Of a stretch of 64,000 nucleotides of DNA, positions 1-8,561 are shown piece by piece (positions within the stretch are counted from its first letter, which is position 1; each line of letters begins with the position of its first letter). A program made the position numbers and the translations under genes. The stretch is from positions 17,808 to 81,807 of the forward strand of contig CAWBKF010000027.1 of NCBI GenBank assembly GCA_963789275.1, given 5' to 3'. The notes below the pieces were generated by a model. It made no database searches and was not told where the DNA came from. It saw only the letters and a program-made list of their open reading frames with translations. This DNA comes from DAHUYF01 sp963789275. Its GTDB lineage: Bacteria > Pseudomonadota > Alphaproteobacteria > ATCC43930 > CGMCC-115725.

Positions 1-1
1 T

Positions 2-562
2 CTCAATACGCTGCCGATCCGGCGCGACACATTGATTCACCTTAAGCCGGGACGGAACTTCGTCAAACCGCGCGGCGGCAAGGCGAAGCTTATGGTGTTT
101 CCTGACCAGGAGAAGACCGGAAAATTGCTGGAGGCAAGGCTCAATAATGCCGGGTGGAGAATGCTTCAATTATACCTGCGACACTATCGTCCAATTCTGC
201 GGGGTGCCGAGCGGTCCCCGTACCTATTTCCCGGCAACAACGCGAGCGGCCTCACTTGGCCGCAGGCGCTCAGCCGGGAGATCACTCGCATCGTTAGGGA
301 GCGCATCGGCGTGGACATTTACCCACACCTCTGGCGCCACCTGATGTCCTCGAAGCTCGAAGAGGTAACCGGGCGCATAGAGGATGCAGAGAGGCTCCTG
401 GGACACGTCCCGGGCAGCACCGCCACGAAGCGATACGCGCGCTGGCGCTCCAAAGCGGCGGCCGAGTTGCTCGGCCGGGTGACAGACAGGGCTCGGCCGA
501 AGGGAGCGCGGCTGCTGAGCGCGCGGCGCGACAGGACGGTAGCGGGACGCGCCAGGCGATAA
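2..562 (+). CDS. Tyrosine recombinase/phage integrase, C-terminal part (cut by window edge)
   Basis: The frame is open to the left edge, so only the C-terminal catalytic domain is visible. Box I is suggested by LPIRRDTLIHL (catalytic Arg), and box II by PHLWRH, then RLLGH, then the nucleophile context KRYARW. That order (Arg, HxxR, LGH, Tyr) is the tyrosine recombinase fold, which cuts and rejoins DNA through a 3'-phosphotyrosine. The tail after the Tyr is long, basic and low-complexity. A second recombinase lies 6.6 kb away, so two integration events may be stacked here. The family call is secure; the element it serves is not visible. Confidence 0.8.
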   Translation, partial: LNTLPIRRDTLIHLKPGRNFVKPRGGKAKLMVFPDQEKTGKLLEARLNNAGWRMLQLYLRHYRPILRGAERSPYLFPGNNASGLTWPQALSREITRIVRERIGVDIYPHLWRHLMSSKLEEVTGRIEDAERLLGHVPGSTATKRYARWRSKAAAELLGRVTDRARPKGARLLSARRDRTVAGRARR

Positions 563-645
563 GGCCGTGACCCCCGCGTCTTGACCTCCCGCCCGCCTCC
601 GTGCTGAATCACCATTGTCGGGGGACACAGCAGCAGGAGCGCCGC

Positions 646-999
646 ATGTCCGACGACACCCCCTTCCCTTGGAATGGCAAATACACTGCCCGGGTCTGCC
701 ACCTCCGGCCCGGCCATCTTGTCGGCGTCAGTTGTGAGTGCGGGCACTCGACCGAACTCTCGTCAGACCTTTTCCGCAGCCGTTACCCTGCCCGCGAGAT
801 GCTCCGGGATTTGACGCGGAAATTGAGGTGCGTCGAGTGCGGGGCGACTTGGAAAGGTCGCGATCTATCCGGGCGAAGCGATCGGCCGCGGCCTGTCGCG
901 GGAGTCCGCCTTTCCGTGACCGGCCTGATGGTCGGCGGTCGTTTGGGTCTCCAGCCACGCGCGCTCGCTTACCGCGGAGAAGCCACCGTTGGCGCATAG
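646..999 (+). CDS. Small zinc-ribbon protein of unknown function
   Basis: The ATG at 646 is preferred over upstream starts because an AGGAG lies about 8 bases before it and the family-like sequence begins there. The protein has a CxC pair (CECGH) near residue 30 and a CxxCG pair (CVECGATW) near residue 64, giving a probable four-Cys zinc ribbon with a basic helix between. A paralogue with the same layout is at 2930-3181. The last 45 residues are Arg/Gly-rich and unlike the paralogue, so the 3' end may be frameshifted. Such proteins are common in Bradyrhizobium-like genomes. No function is known to me. Confidence 0.6.
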   Translation: MSDDTPFPWNGKYTARVCHLRPGHLVGVSCECGHSTELSSDLFRSRYPAREMLRDLTRKLRCVECGATWKGRDLSGRSDRPRPVAGVRLSVTGLMVGGRLGLQPRALAYRGEATVGA

Positions 1000-1082
1000 C
1001 GGCCGCGCCCATGACGACGCAGCGGAACAAATGATGGTGCAGCACGCCAAATGGTATAGGCTCCAGTTCTGGAGGAGCCGCC

Positions 1083-1472
1083 ATGTCGCGCATTCTCGTC
1101 GTTGAAGATGATCCTGCGTTCGCCGCGGCAGCGGAAGCCTATCTCCGACACGCCGGCTTCGATGTCGAGATTGCCTGCGACACCGTTGCCGCTTTGGACA
1201 GAGTAGATGCGCGCGACTTCGACCTGTTCGTCGTGGACGTGACGATGCCCGCTGGCAAGCCAAACGGACTGAGCTTTGCCCGCATGATGGGGTATCGGCA
1301 CCCGGGATCGCCGGTTATCTTCCTGAGCGCGTACGCGGAAATGGTTGATGTCATCGGCAATCTTCCGGCCAAAGCGTTCGCTAAGTCGGTCGACCTGGGA
1401 GTATTGGTTTCCGAGATAAAGTCGATGTTGGCAGCGAAAGCCCAATCGAACACAGCCGGTGGGAAAGTCTAG
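1083..1472 (+). CDS. Single-domain response regulator (CheY-like receiver)
   Basis: The 129-residue protein is a complete receiver domain with no output domain. Key residues are visible: acidic pair D9-D10, phosphoacceptor D52 (FVVDVTMP), S82 in the switch position and K101. It probably accepts phosphate from a histidine kinase encoded elsewhere and signals by protein contact. A GGAG just before the ATG (ctggaggagccgccATG) supports the start. No kinase is adjacent. Its 3' end overlaps a convergent 54-residue gene by four bases. The family is certain; the pathway is unknown. Confidence 0.88.
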   Translation: MSRILVVEDDPAFAAAAEAYLRHAGFDVEIACDTVAALDRVDARDFDLFVVDVTMPAGKPNGLSFARMMGYRHPGSPVIFLSAYAEMVDVIGNLPAKAFAKSVDLGVLVSEIKSMLAAKAQSNTAGGKV

Positions 1473-1633
1473 CGGGTGACTCTTCGCGCCTCCCGCTCGG
1501 TTCGCTCGGCCAGCTTCTCGTATTCCGCGGCCAGGGCAAGGAACTGCTCGTGCAGATTCTCCGCCTTCGCACTCGAAGCGAACTCGCGCATCTTTGCCGC
1601 CTGCTGGCGGTAGTGATCGGCGTCCAGCGTCAT
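1469..1633 (-). CDS. 54-residue helical protein of unknown function
   Basis: This short reading frame starts at ATG (1633) and reads MTLDADHYRQQAAKMREFA, continuing as one amphipathic helix pair to LAAEYEKLAERTEREARR. The same pattern (YR..A..MR ... LAAEYE..AER) recurs in the longer protein at 18382-18690, which makes chance coding unlikely. Similar short proteins are frequent in Bradyrhizobium-type genomes and have no assigned role. It lies convergent to the response regulator at 1083-1472, with a four-base overlap. Confidence 0.6.
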   Translation of the reverse strand: MTLDADHYRQQAAKMREFASSAKAENLHEQFLALAAEYEKLAERTEREARRVTR

Positions 1634-1784
1634 GTCTCACGATATTAACTCCAGTCTCTCCAGCCACGCTCCTTCGCCCCCTAAGGTTTGGCGGTCGAGC
1701 CACGAAACCAATCTCAGGTTTCCCGCGTTGACCGGCAGTAGGGGCGCGAGCCTTGTCGTAAGCGAGATCGGAGAAGCGCTGTCG

Positions 1785-1970
1785 ATGGCACTCAAGATTC
1801 GGAAAGACCTGGAGGGAAGATCGGTGTGGTTGGCGTGGATCGGCACTCAGCCTAGTTGGGGCTCCCGCAAAGTCGCGTGGCGGTTCCGCGACCTGTGGAC
1901 CGCCGCGGACGCCCTGAACGCGCTTCCGCCAGAGGATCGTCACGGCGCCGCGGTCGTGCCGGCAGACTGA
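1785..1970 (+). CDS. Hypothetical 61-residue protein
   Basis: The ATG at 1785 has a GGAGAAG about 9 bases upstream; an in-frame ATG at 1632 lacks any ribosome site. The product is basic and tryptophan-rich (SVWLAWIGTQPSW, VAWRFRDLW) with no motif I recognise. Its composition looks protein-like, but it has no relative in the window, so it may be spurious. Confidence 0.35.
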   Translation: MALKIRKDLEGRSVWLAWIGTQPSWGSRKVAWRFRDLWTAADALNALPPEDRHGAAVVPAD

Positions 1971-2048
1971 ACTACTTCATCCTCTGCCGTTGCCACAGAG
2001 GCAGCACAGGCAAAATTAGTCCACCGCCCAAGACCGCGAACAAGGACG

Positions 2049-2222
2049 CTAGGCTTTCTCGAGCAGGACCAGCCGCGCCTCGGCCTCGGCGATGAGCGCA
2101 TCTATTGCTGCGCCCGCCTGGGGGTCATCCACGAGCCGCCGTACCGCCTGAAGCCGCTGCATGCGGTGGCGAATCCAGTCCGGCTCATCTTGAAGCTCGG
2201 TCGAGCCTTCAGCGGCGGTCAT
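2049..2222 (-). CDS. 57-residue protein translationally coupled to a response regulator
   Basis: The ATG at 2222 overlaps the TGA of the upstream response regulator (ATGA), which is the main support for this start and for the gene. The product is helical and acidic (RMQRLQAVRRLVDDPQAG, then LIAEAEARLVLLEKA) with no known domain. Coupling suggests it is made together with the regulator and may be a partner or adaptor. That role is inference only. Confidence 0.55.
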   Translation of the reverse strand: MTAAEGSTELQDEPDWIRHRMQRLQAVRRLVDDPQAGAAIDALIAEAEARLVLLEKA

Positions 2223-2728
2223 CCAGGCGTCCCGGCACAATGAGTTTCTTGTCTGCAAACAGGGCCGAGGCCGAAATCAATCCGCTGCTGGGAACGCCGC
2301 CCCTGACCGAGCAACCGCCTTAGCTCATCGCGGTCTTTCAGGAGTCGCGCGAGCGCCTCGCGCATGATGGCCAGATTGTCCTGAGGTTGGGCGATGGCCG
2401 CGGCGCACTCCGCCACCAGTCGGTCGGAGCGGAAAGGCTTGAGCAGGTACGGGAAGCCCAGACGCGCCGGGCTATCCGGATCGCCCGTCACTACGATGAG
2501 CGGGATGTCGCGCTGCGTGGCGTGGAGGGCGAACTCCATCGCGGACATGCCCGTCCCGAGGGCGTCCAACACGACGAGGTCGGGCCTGTCTCCGTCGAGG
2601 GTTGGCAACGCCGCATCGCCGGATGCGGTGGGGGTCACCCTGTAGCCGCCGATGTTCTCCAGCGTCGCCTGGAGGACGGCGCAGACATCCGGGTCGTCAT
2701 CAATGAGAAGAACGTGCCGCGGGCGCAT
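2219..2728 (-). CDS. Response regulator receiver protein
   Basis: The first 120 residues form a receiver domain: acidic D10-D12, phosphoacceptor D55 (LVVLDALG), T81 and K97 (LLKPF). A helical tail of about 45 residues follows (IMREALARLLKDRDEL) without a DNA-binding domain. It is therefore a stand-alone signalling receiver with a possible dimerisation or partner-binding helix. It is the first gene of a two-gene unit with the overlapping 57-residue gene. No histidine kinase is nearby, so the input is unknown. Confidence 0.85.
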   Translation of the reverse strand: MRPRHVLLIDDDPDVCAVLQATLENIGGYRVTPTASGDAALPTLDGDRPDLVVLDALGTGMSAMEFALHATQRDIPLIVVTGDPDSPARLGFPYLLKPFRSDRLVAECAAAIAQPQDNLAIMREALARLLKDRDELRRLLGQGRRSQQRIDFGLGPVCRQETHCAGTPG

Positions 2729-2929
2729 GGGTGCAAATGCCTGACCTGTAGAGAAACCCGGAATTGACCAGCGGCACCCACCCTACACGCAATCGCATGC
2801 GGGCGGGAGGCTCAGAAATCAGTCAGTCTCGGAGCTATCCCGGGCCGGAGACCGAACCGCGGTTGCGCTTTATGCGCCGCTCGCATACGGTAGCTCGGGG
2901 GAACAAACTGTGAACGCTTCGGAGTGCCG

Positions 2930-3181
2930 ATGCCGCCGGTTCCCTTGTTTAATGCAAGAGTTGATGATCTGGCGCACGCTGAAACCATAGATGTTGAATG
3001 CCTGGGGTGCGGTCACCAGAGCCGCGTGCAAGTTAGCGAACTGAAGTCGAAGATACCCGACTGGTATCGGGTGCTCGACTTGCCACGGGTGCTGCGATGT
3101 GATCACTGCGGCGAAGCCGGGCGCGCGCGCATCAACGCGCGCAAGGCGCTGGGCTACGATAGCGTCAAGACGGGGGAATGA
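2930..3181 (+). CDS. Small zinc-ribbon protein, paralogue of 646-999
   Basis: The start at ATG 2930 is set by GGAG six bases upstream. The protein carries CLGC near residue 25 and CDHCG near residue 60, a four-Cys zinc-ribbon arrangement, with a helical linker (LKSKIPDWYRVLDLPRVL). It matches 646-999 in spacing and in the VxC..CGH...L..L.R.LRC..CG pattern. No function is known. The nuclease gene that follows has its own start with its own ribosome site at 3253, so the two may be co-transcribed. Confidence 0.65.
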   Translation: MPPVPLFNARVDDLAHAETIDVECLGCGHQSRVQVSELKSKIPDWYRVLDLPRVLRCDHCGEAGRARINARKALGYDSVKTGE

Positions 3182-3252
3182 ACCGTGTGCGGACGCAGTT
3201 CACGTGGCAGGAGCTACACGCCACGATGCCCCGGACCTGCGGGAGGCTGTCG

Positions 3253-4068
3253 ATGCGTAGCATAGGAGCCGCTGCCTTTGCGCTCGCCGTCCTCCTTGCT
3301 CCCACTGGCCGAGCGCTTGCCTGGGGCTCCGAAGGCCATCGCATCGTCGCCGACATCGCCGAGCAATACCTCGATCCCGAGACAGCGCGTCAGGTCCGCG
3401 AGCTGCTGGCGATCGAGAACGCTACCACGCTGGCCGAGGTGTCGACCTGGGCGGACGAGATCCGGCGCCAGCGGCCGGAGACGGCGCCCTGGCATTTCGT
3501 CAACATTCCCATCCATCCGCCGGCAGGCACGCCCGCCGCTTATGTCGCGGCGCGCGACTGCCCGCGGAGCGATTGCGTCGTGGCGGCAATCGAGCGCTTC
3601 GAGGGCGTGCTGCGCGACAAGACGGCACCGCCGCGCCAGCGGCTCGAGGCGCTCAAGTTCGTCGTGCACTTCGTCGGCGATATCCATCAACCGCTGCACG
3701 CGGCCGACGATGGCGACCGCGGCGGCAACGACGTTCACGTCGAGTTCATGGGGCGGTCGACCAATCTGCATGCGGTGTGGGACAGTGGCATCCTTGCTGC
3801 GGCCAGGATCGGCGACGAGCGCGCCTATGCGCTGAGCCTGGCGCGCTCGATCACGCCGGCCGAGGTCGATATTTGGCGCGCCGGGACGCCTGCGGATTGG
3901 GCGAACGACAGCTACGGCATTGCGAGCCACCTGATCTATGGCGAGTTTCCGCACGGGCCCGGCGCGCTGCCGGCATCTTACGAGCAGGCGGCGCTCCTTG
4001 TGGTGGGCGCGCAGCTTGAGAAGGCCGGCGTGCGGTTGGCCGCGGCGCTCAATAGCGCGCTACAGTGA
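3253..4068 (+). CDS. S1/P1-family zinc nuclease, secreted
   Basis: The ATG at 3253 has GGGAGG at ideal distance and starts a clean signal peptide ending ALA|W at residue 23. The mature N-terminal Trp (WGSEGHRIVADIA) is the zinc ligand typical of this family. The other ligands are visible: Asp in STWADEIR, His in WHFVNIP, the H..D.....H cluster in HFVGDIHQPLHAADD, and H...D in NLHAVWDSG. These enzymes degrade single-stranded DNA and RNA with a trinuclear zinc centre. Export to the periplasm or medium suggests nucleic-acid scavenging. Its 271-residue length is normal. Confidence 0.92.
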   Translation: MRSIGAAAFALAVLLAPTGRALAWGSEGHRIVADIAEQYLDPETARQVRELLAIENATTLAEVSTWADEIRRQRPETAPWHFVNIPIHPPAGTPAAYVAARDCPRSDCVVAAIERFEGVLRDKTAPPRQRLEALKFVVHFVGDIHQPLHAADDGDRGGNDVHVEFMGRSTNLHAVWDSGILAAARIGDERAYALSLARSITPAEVDIWRAGTPADWANDSYGIASHLIYGEFPHGPGALPASYEQAALLVVGAQLEKAGVRLAAALNSALQ

Positions 4069-4070
4069 CA

Positions 4071-4268
4071 ATGCCCGTCTCAGACCTCGACATTCACCGC
4101 GCCGCGCATCAGTGGAAGCAGCAACACCGCAAGAACGCGATTGCCCGAGCGCGCGAGACGGTCGAGACGATGCGGCGAAGGGGTGACGCTGAGGGCGCCG
4201 ACACTTGGCTGCGAATCATTGCGGCGATTACGTCCCTCGGCACACCGCCCACCGGTGCCAGCCATTGA
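4071..4268 (+). CDS. Small conserved protein (DUF6961-like pattern)
   Basis: It starts just after the nuclease stop and is probably co-transcribed with it; a GTG at 4065 overlapping that stop is an alternative start. The pattern AAHQWKQQH...A...A.ETVETMRRRGDAEGADTWLRI is one I recognise from short proteins common in Alphaproteobacteria (helix, GD.EG turn, W..I...I..L). The DUF number is a tentative match from memory. No biochemical role is known. Confidence 0.6.
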   Translation: MPVSDLDIHRAAHQWKQQHRKNAIARARETVETMRRRGDAEGADTWLRIIAAITSLGTPPTGASH

Positions 4269-4353
4269 GAGGGGCGTGTCGTGTCGGAAAGCGCTCGTAG
4301 GTTGTTCGCGAGCCGATGGACGAGGCCAAAATACAATTAACAAGCGTGCGTGC

Positions 4354-4371
4354 GGTACGATATATTGTACC
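4354..4371. promoter_or_regulatory. Palindromic operator candidate upstream of the TrlF-like gene
   Basis: GGTACGATATATTGTACC is an 18-bp AT-centred palindrome with one imperfect pair. It lies about 110 bases before the preferred start of the ATPase gene, in the intergenic region after the small gene ending at 4268. It could bind a repressor of this element or be part of its promoter. No regulator gene is adjacent. Confidence 0.4.
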
Positions 4372-4481
4372 CGATTTGCTCGCCTATGGGGAGCACGCGT
4401 GGAACATGGGCCGCTCGTCCAATCCTGGTAATGACGAGAGTCGGGAAATCCCAACTCGGGCAATCGCTGGCACCGTGGTCC

Positions 4482-7154
4482 ATGCCTGAAACCGCCGAGA
4501 AACCGCCGCAACCCGAGACCTACGCCCGATTTTGGAAGTGCGCGCTCCAGGTAAATCCCGGGACTTACGCTCAGCAATACCAGGGGGGCGGACACGGTCT
4601 TTCGGAGGCCAACTACAACAGTGCAATCGTCCGCCAGTGCCTCAAGAACGAAATCCAGGTCGTCGGCATCGCCGATCACGGCAGCGTCGCGGGTGTCGAG
4701 GGCTTACGCGGCGCACTCGAAGCGCAGGGCGTGATCGTATTTCCAGGCTTCGAGATCGCCAGCACCGAAAAGGTACACATGGTGTGCCTCTACCCCGCCG
4801 GAACTTCGGTCGAAACCCTCAACCAATACCTTGGCAATCTCGAAGTTCCGGTCGGCGCAGCAAAGACCGCCCCATCGACCCTGGGATGCTTGGCCATCGC
4901 CGACCGGGTTTTGAAGCAAAACGGGTTCTGGTACGCCGCCCACATCACAGGTGCGAGCGGACTGCTGCGCCTCAATCAGGACGGCGGCGGTCTTTCGCAT
5001 ATCTGGTGCGCATGCGAGACTGTTCTCGCCGCACAGATCCCGGCAGACATTCCTTCGGTGTCGGAGGTCGAAGTCCAAAAGATATTGCGGAACAAGAACG
5101 CGGCCTATAAGCGGGAACGCCCCATCGCACTGTTAAACAGCAAGGACGTCCGCAAGCCGGAAGACCTGGACAACCCGCGATGCTATTCGTGGATCAAGAT
5201 GACGGCTCCGACGCTCGACGCGCTACGGCTCGCGTGCCGCGACCCGGAATCACGCATTCGCCTCAGCCACAACGTCAACCCGACCTACTATTCGCGCATC
5301 GAGCGCATCCTCGTGCATCGCGGTTATCTCGACGAGCTGGACCTTCGCCTTTCTCCGAACCTAAACGCCGTCGTCGGCGGTCGAGGCACGGGAAAGTCCA
5401 CGCTTATCGAAGCCGTTCGATACGCCCTCAATCTGACTCCGACGAACAAGGATGCGGCTCGCGCGCATAACGGGATCATCGAGGCTAATCTCGCCAAGGA
5501 AAAGGCGGGTATAGAGATCACGCTCACCTCCTACCAGCAAAACGCTGAGCGCTACGTGATCTCCCGATATTACGGAGAACCGCCCAAGGTCCTTGACGAG
5601 GCCGGCAAAGTATTGAACCTTTCACCGAAGGACGTGCTGCCCAAAGTCGAGGTGTACGGACAGAATGAGCTGCTGGCGATAGTACAGGACGAACGCGCCA
5701 AAGCCTCGCTTCTTGGACGCTTTCTACCCGACGACAGTACCGTGAGGCAAAAGCTCGACGGGCTCACGCGAGATTTACAGAAGAACAGAGCGGACATCGA
5801 CGGCTTAGAGGCCAAAGTGGTCGAGGTAGCGACCAAACTCGAACAGTTGCCGGCGCTGCTCGATCGGGAGAAGTCGTTCAAAAAGCTTGGATTGGAAAAA
5901 GAGCTCGATCAGGTGAAAGCCCGCGAGTTGAGACGGGCTTGTGTGACCGATCTTGACGAAACCCTTGAAAGCCTCTCCGACACCGTGGACGAATTTCTGA
6001 CGGGGATCGGCAATGTGGAGATGCCCGAGGTCCCTGCCGATCTCGCAGCCGAGCCGCTGAAAGGGCTTTCGGAAATCGTCGCGCGCGCCAGAAAGGCGAT
6101 CAATGACGCCGCGAAACGCGCGCGACTGGAAGTCGACAACGCCCGGGAGATATTCGACAAAGAGAAAGCGGAATTTAACAAGTCGATTTCCTCCGAGGAG
6201 TTGGTCTTCAATGCTGGGGTGAACAGACTTCCGGCGATGAAAGGCAAAACCGTCGCGCAACTCACGGCGGAGTACAAGAAGGTTTCCGGAGATATCGCCA
6301 AACTCAAGCCGCTCGGCGGACAGAAGACGGCCCACGAGACCAAGCTCCGCACGCTGCGCAACGATCGCACCAACCTGATCGAGCAACTTGCGCAGGCTCG
6401 CAACGCGCGATGGACGACCTTGGGAAAGGCGATCAAGGAGCTAAACAAGCGGCTCGAAGGGCAGTTGCGAATCGAATTCGAGCCGGCGCGCATCCGCTCT
6501 CCACTGAAAGACTTCTTCATCGAATGTCGGCTGGAAGGCATCGGCGACAGACGACTGGCATGGATCGACGAAACCGAGACCCTCTCCATCTCCGAACTCA
6601 CCGATCTCATCAGCCGGGGTAGCGATGCGCTATTGTCCCGCTTCAAGAAGGCTGGAATGCAAAAACAGGTAGCGGATGCGCTCGTGACCCTGTCGCCGGC
6701 AAAGGTTCGGCAGCTCGAGGAGCTGGAGCTACCAGAGCGGATGGAACTGCTTCTGAACGTATCCCACGAGGGCGAGAACTTCCGTGAGGTTGGAAGGCTC
6801 TCAACGGGTCAGCAATGCACAGCCATCCTTCATCTTCTCCTGCTCGACAACCCCGACCCCCTCATTATCGACCAGCCGGAAGACAATCTCGACAACGCGT
6901 TCATCGCGGACCACATCGTGAACGAATTGAGAGTGAGTAAAACGAAACGACAATTCATCTTTGCGACGCATAACGCGAACATCCCCGTCTTCGGGGATGC
7001 CGAGTGGATCGGCGTGTTGCACGAAGAGGACGGGCACGCGACGTTGGAAGCGTCGGGGTCAATCGACGCCCCTGATGTGAAGGAGCTTGCCACCAATATT
7101 CTTGAGGGTGGCAAAGAAGCGTTCAACCGACGGCGCGAAAAATACGGCCTTTAG
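4482..7154 (+). CDS. TrlF-like PHP domain plus SMC/ABC-type ATPase
   Basis: From the ATG at 4482 the protein has about 890 residues; an in-frame ATG at 4431 is possible. The N-terminal 240 residues form a PHP phosphoesterase-like domain: IADHG (motif II), FPGFEI...VHMV (motif III) and AAHITG (motif IV). Motif I HxH is replaced by QVN. A split ATPase follows: Walker A GGRGTGKST near residue 300, a long coiled coil of roughly residues 430-700, signature LSTGQQ near 772, Walker B LIIDQPEDNLD near 793 and switch FATHNAN. I know this architecture as the TrlF family, often found in mobile or defence regions. It sits beside an integrase and an att site. The substrate is unknown. Confidence 0.85.
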   Translation: MPETAEKPPQPETYARFWKCALQVNPGTYAQQYQGGGHGLSEANYNSAIVRQCLKNEIQVVGIADHGSVAGVEGLRGALEAQGVIVFPGFEIASTEKVHMVCLYPAGTSVETLNQYLGNLEVPVGAAKTAPSTLGCLAIADRVLKQNGFWYAAHITGASGLLRLNQDGGGLSHIWCACETVLAAQIPADIPSVSEVEVQKILRNKNAAYKRERPIALLNSKDVRKPEDLDNPRCYSWIKMTAPTLDALRLACRDPESRIRLSHNVNPTYYSRIERILVHRGYLDELDLRLSPNLNAVVGGRGTGKSTLIEAVRYALNLTPTNKDAARAHNGIIEANLAKEKAGIEITLTSYQQNAERYVISRYYGEPPKVLDEAGKVLNLSPKDVLPKVEVYGQNELLAIVQDERAKASLLGRFLPDDSTVRQKLDGLTRDLQKNRADIDGLEAKVVEVATKLEQLPALLDREKSFKKLGLEKELDQVKARELRRACVTDLDETLESLSDTVDEFLTGIGNVEMPEVPADLAAEPLKGLSEIVARARKAINDAAKRARLEVDNAREIFDKEKAEFNKSISSEELVFNAGVNRLPAMKGKTVAQLTAEYKKVSGDIAKLKPLGGQKTAHETKLRTLRNDRTNLIEQLAQARNARWTTLGKAIKELNKRLEGQLRIEFEPARIRSPLKDFFIECRLEGIGDRRLAWIDETETLSISELTDLISRGSDALLSRFKKAGMQKQVADALVTLSPAKVRQLEELELPERMELLLNVSHEGENFREVGRLSTGQQCTAILHLLLLDNPDPLIIDQPEDNLDNAFIADHIVNELRVSKTKRQFIFATHNANIPVFGDAEWIGVLHEEDGHATLEASGSIDAPDVKELATNILEGGKEAFNRRREKYGL

Positions 7155-7194
7155 TGATATCGGTCATGGCTATAAGAGAATCGCGTGGGAGCTT

Positions 7195-8430
7195 CTAGGA
7201 TCCTAGTTTTGCGCCCGACCGGCGGGGGAGGGGAGAAACCTTGCCGAGCTTGAGCCCTAGCTTGAAGGCAGACTCCTCCACGAGCTTCCGCCGGGAAGCA
7301 GCGATAAACTTGCCGTAATGCACCTCCAGCATGCGAATTGACGTCCCCATATTTTCCGCCAGCAGCTTCAAATTCATTCCGGCCAGGATCGATTGGCTGG
7401 CATAGGTGTGGCGCAAGCTATAGATCGTACAGTCGCTTGGCAGCTTGGCCCTTTCGACTGCCTCTTGCATCGGCCGGGTGTGATGGTTCTTCGCCCACCG
7501 CTTGCCATCGTCTTTCGGCAGCAACATGGCATCCGGCAACCGTCCGGCAGTGAGTTGCTGGAAGAACCGAATGGCCTCCTTGGTCAAAACGATATCGCGG
7601 GGCCCGGTCTTGCCATCCACCGATAGTGTCCCGAGATCAGCACGGAAGGCGCGCACTTTCAGGTCAATCAGTTCATGGGGTGCCCTGGCGCCCGTAAGCA
7701 GCGCCGCGGTAACCAGGTTACGTAACGCGCCTGCGCAGACATCAATCAACCTATTCGACTCTGCTGCGTCGAGATGTACCTGGCGGGCTCGGCCCACATC
7801 CTCGAATGGCTTGACCCTGCGCCAGGCGGCATCGGTATGAATGCGATTGTCTTCATCATCGAATGCCCGGTTGAGCGCGGCCTTGAGCATCGTGAGCACA
7901 CGGTTGGCGGAGTCCTTACTGCGGCGCTCGACCTCGGGATCGTCGGGGTCGCGGCGCACCATGCCACGCTTCCACTGGTCAATCTCGGTTTTGGTGAGGG
8001 CAGGGATGGCTCGGTGGCCTAGTGTCGGATAAACGTGCTTCTCAAGTCGGGCCCTGGTGTCATCCGCCGTCTTCCGCTCAGCGCGCAAGAAATCAACATA
8101 GGAAACGCACGCCTGCTTGACGGTGAGATCGCCAGCAGGTCCCCGCGCCAGATCGCTAAACCAGGCTCGTGCTATATCCTGGGCCTGGGCGAACGACAGG
8201 ATGTGCTCGCCATCGGCATCCGCAATATCGTCAGCGGCGCCAAGCGCGTGGAAACGCCGGCCTTCTTGCGGGGTGTAGTGCCGGGCGATCCAAGTACCGC
8301 CAGTGGTCAGTTTGCGATATCCGATCGCCAGGCCGGGCGAAAGCGAGCGCCAGTGCGGCTCCGGCCGCCGCTTGAGCGTCTTCCGCGCGGACCTGGTGTC
8401 GAGCTTGGCGTCCTTAAGCGTCCTTGCCAT
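7195..8430 (-). CDS. Tyrosine recombinase (site-specific integrase)
   Basis: The start is taken at MARTLKDAKL (8430). An N-terminal arm-binding and SAM-like region is followed by a catalytic domain: Arg in LLTGARAPHELIDL, Lys in DGKTGPRD, SLRHTYAS, the GTS position and nucleophile Tyr in VHYGKF. The first residue of HxxR is Tyr (YSLR), a known variation. The gene reads away from the tRNA-Glu fragment 132 bp beyond its 5' end. It is probably the integrase of the element carrying the TrlF-like gene, catalysing insertion into tRNA-Glu. Length (411 residues) is normal for island integrases. Confidence 0.9.
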   Translation of the reverse strand: MARTLKDAKLDTRSARKTLKRRPEPHWRSLSPGLAIGYRKLTTGGTWIARHYTPQEGRRFHALGAADDIADADGEHILSFAQAQDIARAWFSDLARGPAGDLTVKQACVSYVDFLRAERKTADDTRARLEKHVYPTLGHRAIPALTKTEIDQWKRGMVRRDPDDPEVERRSKDSANRVLTMLKAALNRAFDDEDNRIHTDAAWRRVKPFEDVGRARQVHLDAAESNRLIDVCAGALRNLVTAALLTGARAPHELIDLKVRAFRADLGTLSVDGKTGPRDIVLTKEAIRFFQQLTAGRLPDAMLLPKDDGKRWAKNHHTRPMQEAVERAKLPSDCTIYSLRHTYASQSILAGMNLKLLAENMGTSIRMLEVHYGKFIAASRRKLVEESAFKLGLKLGKVSPLPRRSGAKLGS

Positions 8431-8561
8431 CGCGGCCTCCGGTTCCATACGGCATTCATACGGCATAGATGGGTGCGAAAGCCGGCGAAAGCCCACGGGT
8501 ATAAAGATAGCAGTAATGGCCGGTTTTGCGAAGATTGGCGAAAGGTGGCGAATATCAAAAA

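Noticed and set aside
600..625. Possible second copy of the tRNA-Glu att core (GTCGGGGGACACA)
   Set aside because: Only about 12 of 20 bases match, with no T-arm, so it is not a credible attL.
4350..4481. N-terminal extension of the TrlF-like protein from GTG 4350
   Set aside because: The extension overlaps the palindrome, has no ribosome site and is not like the family N-terminus, which begins near 4482.
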